From assembly GCF_000023585.1 (NCBI RefSeq), contig NC_012914.1:4246001-4310000 (forward strand): DNA of 64,000 nucleotides, given 5' to 3'. The notes beneath the pieces were generated by a model. That model did not search any database. It had not been told where the DNA came from and saw only the letters and a list, made by a program, of their open reading frames with translations. A program made the position numbers and the translations under genes. Below, one piece after another: positions 58,584 through 64,000 of the stretch (its first letter is position 1; the number at the start of each line of letters is the position of its first letter). Origin of the DNA: Paenibacillus sp. JDR-2 (lineage in GTDB: Bacteria; Bacillota; Bacilli; Paenibacillales; Paenibacillaceae).

Positions 58584-60488
58584 TTATCGTCTTTGCACCC
58601 CTGTTTTCGCCCATACGTAGTCCGTCAACTCCGCCGCCATCTCGTAGAACATAAACGGTGTCATGAAGTAAATGCCCTTGAAATGACGGATAGCGGTATC
58701 AAGCAGCTCCCGGGAGATCCGAACGCCCTCCGCGCGTCCCTCCGCACCCTCAAGTCCCGCCATCCGCTTCCGTACTTCGTCGGATAATTGAATGCCCGGA
58801 ACCTCGTTATGCAGGTATTCGGCATTGCGCCCGCTCGCAAGCGGCATAATGCCGATGAACACGGGAACAGGCAAATGCTTTGTCGCTTCCGCGATTTTCT
58901 CAATAAGTACCGGATCATAGACCGGCTGGGTCATGATATAATCCGCGCCGGATGCGATCTTTTTCTCCAGCCGCTGGACCGCCTTGTCCAAATGCTTGAC
59001 GTTTGGATTAAACGCAGCGCCAACGACGAATTTGGCCTTCTGCTTAAGCGGCTTGCCCGAGAAGGCGATACCATCGTTAAGCTGCTTGGTCATTCGGATC
59101 ATCTCGAAGGAAGTCAGATCGTATACCGAACTGGAATCGGGCAAATCGCCGAAGCGCGCCGGATCGCCGGTAACCGCCAGCACATGGTCGATTCCGAGTG
59201 CGTCCAATCCCATCAGATGCGACTGCGTTCCAATCAGATTGCGGTCCCGGCAGGCAATATGGACGAGCGGCCGCAATCCGATTCGCTCCTTCACCAGCGC
59301 GGCAAGCGCCAGGTTGCTCATACGGGTCACCGCCAGCGAGTTGTCCGCCATCGTAATGGCATCCGCTCCGCAGGCTTTAATGGCTGCTGCTCCAGCCATA
59401 AATTTCGTAATATCCAGATCGCGCGGAGGATCCAGCTCAACAATAACCGCATGTCTTACTCTTACGGTGTCCACCAGCGATGGTTCCGAATTAATCGGCG
59501 TGTCCGCCCGCTCCCCGGAAGCATTCTTCACGACCTCAGCCGGTTCCGCCTCTATTACGATAATCTCCGCCTCCGGGGAGTCGGCTATCGCAACGGCTGC
59601 TGCCCCGTTTTGCGGCTTATAATCTTTCAACGCTTTCGCCATGGCCGCAATGTGCTCCGGCGTTGTTCCGCAGCATCCGCCGATGATCCGCGCGCCGCGG
59701 TCCGCAAATTGCAGGGCGGTCTCGGCAAAATAATCCGGCCCAGCCGAATACTTGTATTTGCCGTCAACATAATCCGGAATACCCGCGTTCGGGAAAATCG
59801 ATAGCGGGAGCTCTACCGGTCCCCCAATCGACTCAACCGCCCGCATAATTCCGTTTGGACCGCTCCGGCAGTTGAAACCGACAACATCCGCTCCCTCGTC
59901 CTTCAATAAAGTGAAGGCATCCAGCAAGCCGGTACCGTCCTGCGTGCGTCCGACATCCTGGGCGGCAAACTGGCAAATGACAGGCAGCTGGGTCAGCTTG
60001 CGGGCAAGTCCCAGTGCCAGGCGCATTTCGTCAAAATCATAAAACGTTTCGAACAGAATTCCGTCCACGCCTTCAACAAGCAAAGCGTCGAGCTGACGCT
60101 CAAACGCATGGCTGACTTCGGATGTCCGCACATCCTTCAGCTTGCCGGCTCGGATCGAGCCAACAGCGCCAACCACGTAGGCATCCTCGCCGGCCGCCGC
60201 TTTCGCAATCCGCACCCCGGCACGGTTAATCGCTTCCATATCCGGCTCCAGGCCGTATTTAGACAACTTGACCAGATTGGCCGAGAAGGTGTTGGTCTCG
60301 ATTACGCGCGCCCCCGCCTCATAGTACCGGCGATGGACGCCTTCAATGACATCCGGACGGGTCATATTCAATTCTTCGTAAGAAACGCCGACAGGGAACC
60401 CCATCTGATACAGATAGGTTCCCATCGCGCCGTCCCCGGTCAAGATACGCTGCTTAAGCTTCGTTCTTAAATCGGGCTTCATATTCAT
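58584..60488 (-). CDS. Bifunctional homocysteine S-methyltransferase / methylenetetrahydrofolate reductase (YitJ type)
   Basis: The 634-residue protein has an N-terminal homocysteine methyltransferase half (DGAMGTYLYQMG, FNCRSGPNG and zinc-binding GGCCGTTPEHI, to about residue 290), a variable linker (~290-345) and a C-terminal MTHFR half (ITMADNSLAVTRMSN, HIACRDRN, LAVTGDPARFGD, MTQPVYDP). It makes methionine from homocysteine while reducing CH2-THF, so the B12-independent enzyme YitJ is the model. No SAM riboswitch is seen directly upstream, because dapF ends only six bases before it, making an operon. Confidence 0.94.
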   Translation of the reverse strand: MNMKPDLRTKLKQRILTGDGAMGTYLYQMGFPVGVSYEELNMTRPDVIEGVHRRYYEAGARVIETNTFSANLVKLSKYGLEPDMEAINRAGVRIAKAAAGEDAYVVGAVGSIRAGKLKDVRTSEVSHAFERQLDALLVEGVDGILFETFYDFDEMRLALGLARKLTQLPVICQFAAQDVGRTQDGTGLLDAFTLLKDEGADVVGFNCRSGPNGIMRAVESIGGPVELPLSIFPNAGIPDYVDGKYKYSAGPDYFAETALQFADRGARIIGGCCGTTPEHIAAMAKALKDYKPQNGAAAVAIADSPEAEIIVIEAEPAEVVKNASGERADTPINSEPSLVDTVRVRHAVIVELDPPRDLDITKFMAGAAAIKACGADAITMADNSLAVTRMSNLALAALVKERIGLRPLVHIACRDRNLIGTQSHLMGLDALGIDHVLAVTGDPARFGDLPDSSSVYDLTSFEMIRMTKQLNDGIAFSGKPLKQKAKFVVGAAFNPNVKHLDKAVQRLEKKIASGADYIMTQPVYDPVLIEKIAEATKHLPVPVFIGIMPLASGRNAEYLHNEVPGIQLSDEVRKRMAGLEGAEGRAEGVRISRELLDTAIRHFKGIYFMTPFMFYEMAAELTDYVWAKTGVQRR

Positions 60489-60494
60489 TTCTCC

Positions 60495-61331
60495 CTATTT
60501 CCATTCGCCGCGGTATACTTCGGCTGCAGGTCCAGTCATATAAACATGATTATCTGCTTCGTTCCATTCAATCGTCAGGTCTCCGCCTTTAAGCGTTACA
60601 ACCGCAGTACGGTCCGTTAAGCCGTTCAATACGGAGGAAACGACCGTTGCGCATGCGCCGGTGCCGCAAGCCAGCGTTGGTCCGGCTCCGCGCTCCCAAA
60701 CGCGCATCTCCGCATGCTCGCGGGAGATTACGGTAACGAACTCCACATTGATTTTGCGCGGGAACATCGGATGAGTCTCTAGCTTGGGTCCCCAAGTTGC
60801 AAGATCAAAGTTAGCGGCATCGTCCACATAGATCACGCAATGAGGGTTGCCCATCGATACCGCCGTGAACCGGAATTCGCGGCCGTCCACTTCAATCGGA
60901 TGCTCGATTACGCGGTCTTCGTCAACCGTTGTAGGCACTTGCAGGCCGTTCAGAATCGGCGCGCCCATATCAACGCGAACCTGCTGAACTTTGCCGTCCG
61001 CTACTTCCAGTTGAACCGTCTGCGCACCGGCGCCAAGCGTTTCGATCGTTAACTCCTCTTTATCCGTAAGACCGTTATCGTAAATGTATTTCGCCGCGCA
61101 GCGAATCGCGTTGCCGCATTGCTCCGCCTCCGAACCGTCGGAGTTGATGATGCGCATGCGGAAATCCGCCACTTCCGAAGGAAGGATGTACACCAGTCCG
61201 TCAGCGCCGATACCGAAGAACCGGTTGCACTGGTTTTTCGCCAGCTCCGCTACATTGCCCGGCAGCTGCTGCTCGCCGGCGATAACGATAAAATCATTCC
61301 CCAAACCATGCATTTTTGTAAACTTCATCAT
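60495..61331 (-). CDS. dapF: Diaminopimelate epimerase
   Basis: The 278-residue enzyme epimerises LL- to meso-diaminopimelate for lysine and peptidoglycan. Seen are FTKMHGLGNDFI, the first catalytic Cys in EQCGNAIRCAAKY and the second in LACGTGACATV. GGGGGAAC precedes ATG 61331; a second ATG follows at once. The next gene is the methionine gene, so aspartate-family amino acid genes are paired. Confidence 0.96.
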   Translation of the reverse strand: MMKFTKMHGLGNDFIVIAGEQQLPGNVAELAKNQCNRFFGIGADGLVYILPSEVADFRMRIINSDGSEAEQCGNAIRCAAKYIYDNGLTDKEELTIETLGAGAQTVQLEVADGKVQQVRVDMGAPILNGLQVPTTVDEDRVIEHPIEVDGREFRFTAVSMGNPHCVIYVDDAANFDLATWGPKLETHPMFPRKINVEFVTVISREHAEMRVWERGAGPTLACGTGACATVVSSVLNGLTDRTAVVTLKGGDLTIEWNEADNHVYMTGPAAEVYRGEWK

Positions 61332-61443
61332 GGTGTTCCCCCTTTACTGCAGCCAATGGATAAAATAAGCTATCATTTTTCCTTAGCATACCGCAAAGCA
61401 AAGGGAAACGCTATTCATAATTCCGATCATCATTTGTACTTCG

Positions 61444-64000
61444 TTACACATTTTTGAACGCCATTTTTGCCGGTTTGCTTTTAGGCTTGCTCGTTCCAAG
61501 CACGCTGCCGATACCCATCAGGAAGGTTGGAATGCCGGCGGCCACAAATACCAGACACCATTCGCGGAAATTGAGCGGTACCGTCTTGAAGATCGGCTGA
61601 AGCATCGGAATGTAGAGCACCCCGATCATCAGGATCAAGGACGATAGAACGGCCAGCACCAGGTAACGGTTCTGGAACAGGTTGCGATGGAAGATGGAAC
61701 GCGAGCTGCGGCAGTCAAAGACGTGAATGAGCTGGGCCAATACCAACGTGGCAAAAGCGACCGTCTGCGCCTTGGTAAGCTGCTCTGCGGCTGTACCCGG
61801 AGCAAGTTTTAACGTAATCCAGAAGGCGCCTAGCGTACATACCCCGATCAATACGCCGCGGCTGATGATTTTCCAGCCCAGCCGTCTCGCAAATACGCTT
61901 TCCTTGGCCGAGCGCGGCTTCTGCTGCATCAAGTCTTTCTCCGCCTGGTCGACCCCCAGCGCCATAGCCGGCAAGCCGTCCGTCACAAGGTTAACCCACA
62001 AGATCTGAATCGGCACGAGCGGAAGCGGAAGGCCCGCCATCATCGCCAGGAACATCGTCAGAATCTCGCCGACGTTGGATGCCAGCAGGTAACGGATGAA
62101 CTTGCGGATATTCTCATAAATGCTCCGGCCTTCTTCGATGGCCGACACGATCGTTGCAAAGTTGTCGTCACTTAATACAAGCGCGGAAGCTTCCTTCGAG
62201 ACATCCGTGCCGGTAATGCCCATTGCAATGCCGATATCGGCTGCTTTAATTGCCGGTGCATCGTTAACGCCGTCGCCGGTCATGGCAACCACATGCCCTC
62301 GTCTCTGCAGCGACTTAACGATCCGCAGCTTATGCTCCGGCGATACGCGGGCGAAGACATAGATGTTGTCGACATGCTTGTCGAGCTGATCATCCGTCAT
62401 ATTTTCCAATTGGCTGCCGCTAAGCGCTACGCCGCCGCGCGGCATGATGCCAAGCTGGTGAGCGATAGCTTCAGCGGTCAATTGATGATCACCCGTGATC
62501 ATCACCGTCTTGATGCCTGCCCTGCGGCAGGTCGCAATCGCATCGCGCACCTCGCGGCGCGGCGGGTCGATCATCCCGGTCAAGCCGACAAATACAAGCT
62601 GGCATTCCACATCGCTTTCCGTCTCCGTCGTTTCGCCGCTGCGGATATCCCGGTAAGCTAGGCCAAGCACGCGCAGAGCGTTTTGCGCCATTTCTTCCGC
62701 GGCATCCGCGCATTTTTTCTTGAGCGTTGCGGTAAACGGCACAACCTTGCCGTCCCATAACACGTAGCTGCAATGATCCATCAGCATATCGGAAGCGCCT
62801 TTCGTATACACAACCTTGCCTCCCTGGTGCGAGACAAGAACGCTCATCCGCTTCCGTTCGGAATCAAACGGAAATTCCTTTTCCCTCTTATATAAGCCTT
62901 CCAGCGATTTCGCGGACATCCCAAGCTTAGCGGACAGTACGGTAAGAGCGCCTTCCGTCGGGTCTCCTTTCAGTACCCATTCTTCCTGTGCCTCTTTGCT
63001 TTTCCGTTTCTTCGATTCCTGCTGTTCCGCCTGCGTAATAGTCGCGTTATTGCAAAGCGCCGATACTTGCAGGAGACGTTTGAGGGAGATATCATGCTTC
63101 ACTTCTACCATGGCGCCATCCTCAAAAGCAGCTCCAACCGGCTCATAGCCTTCGCCCGTCACCTGGAGATGACGGCCGCCCAGCCAAATGTTCGTGACGG
63201 TCATTTTATTTTGCGTCAGCGTGCCCGTCTTGTCGGAGCAGATAACCGAAGCACAGCCTAACGTTTCCACGGAAGGCAGCTTGCGGACAATCGCCTTCCG
63301 TTTAATCATCCGCTGTACGCCAAGGGCAAGCGCAATCGTAACGATGGCCGGGAGCCCTTCCGGAATAGCCGCTACGGCCAGGCTGACACCGGCGAGGAAC
63401 ATGCCGTAGGCAGGCTGTCCATGCAGAATGCCGGCAACAACGACCATAATCGTAAGTCCGATCGCAACGGCGATTAATATTTTGCCAAGCTGCTCCAGTC
63501 TGTGCTGAAGCGGCGTTTCCATTGATTCGGTCTGCTGAATGAGTCCCGCGATTTTACCCATTTCCGTTTCCATGCCCGTCCGGACAACAACCCCTTTGGC
63601 TGTCCCGCGGGTAAGCATGGTGCCCATAAAGCCCAAATTCCGTTGGTCGCCCAGCGGCAGGTCTTCTTCGTGAATAGCTGCGGCATGCTTGCCGACCGGC
63701 ACCGATTCGCCCGTCAAGGCAGATTCCTCGGCATAGCAGCTGTTTGCTTCAATCAGCCGGATGTCGGCCGGAATGCGGTCGCCGCTTTCGAGCAGCAGAA
63801 CATCACCGTTAACAAGCTCTTTGGCTGCAATCATCAATTGCTGTCCGCCGCGAATAACTTTTGCCGTAGGCGCTGACAGTTCCTTGAGGGCACTAAGGGA
63901 TTTCTCCGCACGGAATTCCTGAATGAAGCCCAATATCGCATTAATCGCGATAATGGCCACAATCGTCACGGCATCCAAATATTCGCCCAAGAGCCCCGAT
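61444..64000 (-). CDS. Ca2+-transporting P-type ATPase (YloB-like), N-terminus cut by window edge
   Basis: The visible ~852 residues begin inside the first TM region ([20 protein letters not shown]) and no true start is present; about 60-80 residues should lie beyond the right edge. Motifs: [14 protein letters not shown] (actuator), [14 protein letters not shown] with the phosphorylated Asp, [17 protein letters not shown] and [22 protein letters not shown], followed by six C-terminal TMs. It is a P2A SERCA-like Ca2+ pump. B. subtilis yloB, active in spores, lies at the same place upstream of remA-gmk; its neighbours here are different. Confidence 0.93.
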   Translation of the reverse strand, partial: SGLLGEYLDAVTIVAIIAINAILGFIQEFRAEKSLSALKELSAPTAKVIRGGQQLMIAAKELVNGDVLLLESGDRIPADIRLIEANSCYAEESALTGESVPVGKHAAAIHEEDLPLGDQRNLGFMGTMLTRGTAKGVVVRTGMETEMGKIAGLIQQTESMETPLQHRLEQLGKILIAVAIGLTIMVVVAGILHGQPAYGMFLAGVSLAVAAIPEGLPAIVTIALALGVQRMIKRKAIVRKLPSVETLGCASVICSDKTGTLTQNKMTVTNIWLGGRHLQVTGEGYEPVGAAFEDGAMVEVKHDISLKRLLQVSALCNNATITQAEQQESKKRKSKEAQEEWVLKGDPTEGALTVLSAKLGMSAKSLEGLYKREKEFPFDSERKRMSVLVSHQGGKVVYTKGASDMLMDHCSYVLWDGKVVPFTATLKKKCADAAEEMAQNALRVLGLAYRDIRSGETTETESDVECQLVFVGLTGMIDPPRREVRDAIATCRRAGIKTVMITGDHQLTAEAIAHQLGIMPRGGVALSGSQLENMTDDQLDKHVDNIYVFARVSPEHKLRIVKSLQRRGHVVAMTGDGVNDAPAIKAADIGIAMGITGTDVSKEASALVLSDDNFATIVSAIEEGRSIYENIRKFIRYLLASNVGEILTMFLAMMAGLPLPLVPIQILWVNLVTDGLPAMALGVDQAEKDLMQQKPRSAKESVFARRLGWKIISRGVLIGVCTLGAFWITLKLAPGTAAEQLTKAQTVAFATLVLAQLIHVFDCRSSRSIFHRNLFQNRYLVLAVLSSLILMIGVLYIPMLQPIFKTVPLNFREWCLVFVAAGIPTFLMGIGSVLGTSKPKSKPAKMAFKNV

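Noticed and set aside
58270-60500. SAM riboswitch or T-box controlling the methionine gene
   Set aside because: dapF ends only six bases upstream of it, leaving no room for a leader, and no typical elements were seen upstream of dapF or in the 58270-58583 gap.

Overview
The window looks like a chromosomal segment of a spore-forming Firmicute of the Paenibacillaceae, most likely Paenibacillus or a close relative. The basis is: the B. subtilis-type housekeeping order remA-gmk-rpoZ / coaBC-priA-def-fmt-rsmB-rlmN-prpC-prkC-rsgA-rpe / spoVM-rpmB-yloU-fakA / recG; two sporulation genes (spoVM and a spoVIF-like gene); strong AGGAGG-type ribosome binding sites with frequent TTG/GTG starts; and many carbohydrate-type ABC transporters with YesM/YesN, AraC and LacI regulators. 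Nearly everything is on the minus strand. The plus-strand genes are a LysR regulator, an AraC regulator, a SRAP protein, rpmB and a J-like membrane protein.

Layout. 1-2.2 kb: short palindromic repeats, then three exported or membrane-anchored unknowns; the first of these in transcription order is frameshifted. 2.2-4.8 kb: an AT-rich run of small unknown genes, including a Prp-like protein that has lost both catalytic residues and a 47-residue membrane peptide. 4.9-13.1 kb: one operon, SBP-oppB-oppC-oppD-oppF-HAD-lacI, with operator-like sites around its promoter. 13.2-19.5 kb: a MalEFG-type sugar importer and a YesM/YesN two-component system. 19.7-21.7 kb: an EamA exporter divergent from a LysR regulator. 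21.8-27.3 kb: an LplB/LplC/SBP importer divergent from an AraC regulator; its companion GH43 beta-xylosidase has lost its catalytic domain by an internal deletion. 27.3-31.4 kb: an SOS-controlled Y-family polymerase/YolD pair, a DUF2515 gene and a SRAP gene. 31.6-51.0 kb: the housekeeping block, running from spoVIF/recG through the fatty-acid kinase pair, rpmB, spoVM, the rsgA-prkC-prpC GTPase/kinase/phosphatase module, translation initiation and rRNA modification genes, priA and coaBC. 51.1-56.9 kb: an insertion relative to the B. subtilis order, holding a degenerate J-domain membrane protein, a HAD protein and the lutABC lactate-utilisation operon with a DeoR regulator. 57.1-64 kb: rpoZ, gmk, remA, a YitJ-type methionine gene, dapF and a Ca2+ P-type ATPase cut by the window edge.

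How the parts fit. Three separate sugar or oligosaccharide importers, each with its own regulator class, point to a soil or plant-polymer scavenger. The core block couples translation and cell-cycle housekeeping (def, fmt, rsmB, rlmN, rsgA) to Ser/Thr signalling (PrkC/PrpC). The most unusual items are the Prp-like pseudo-protease in the small-gene island, the GH43 remnant, exact 100-bp tandem palindromic repeats between rpmB and spoVM, a probable ATA start codon of the YloU/Asp23 gene, and a very regular 10-10-10 operator upstream of the lut operon. No rRNA, tRNA, CRISPR array, insertion sequence or prophage was recognised.
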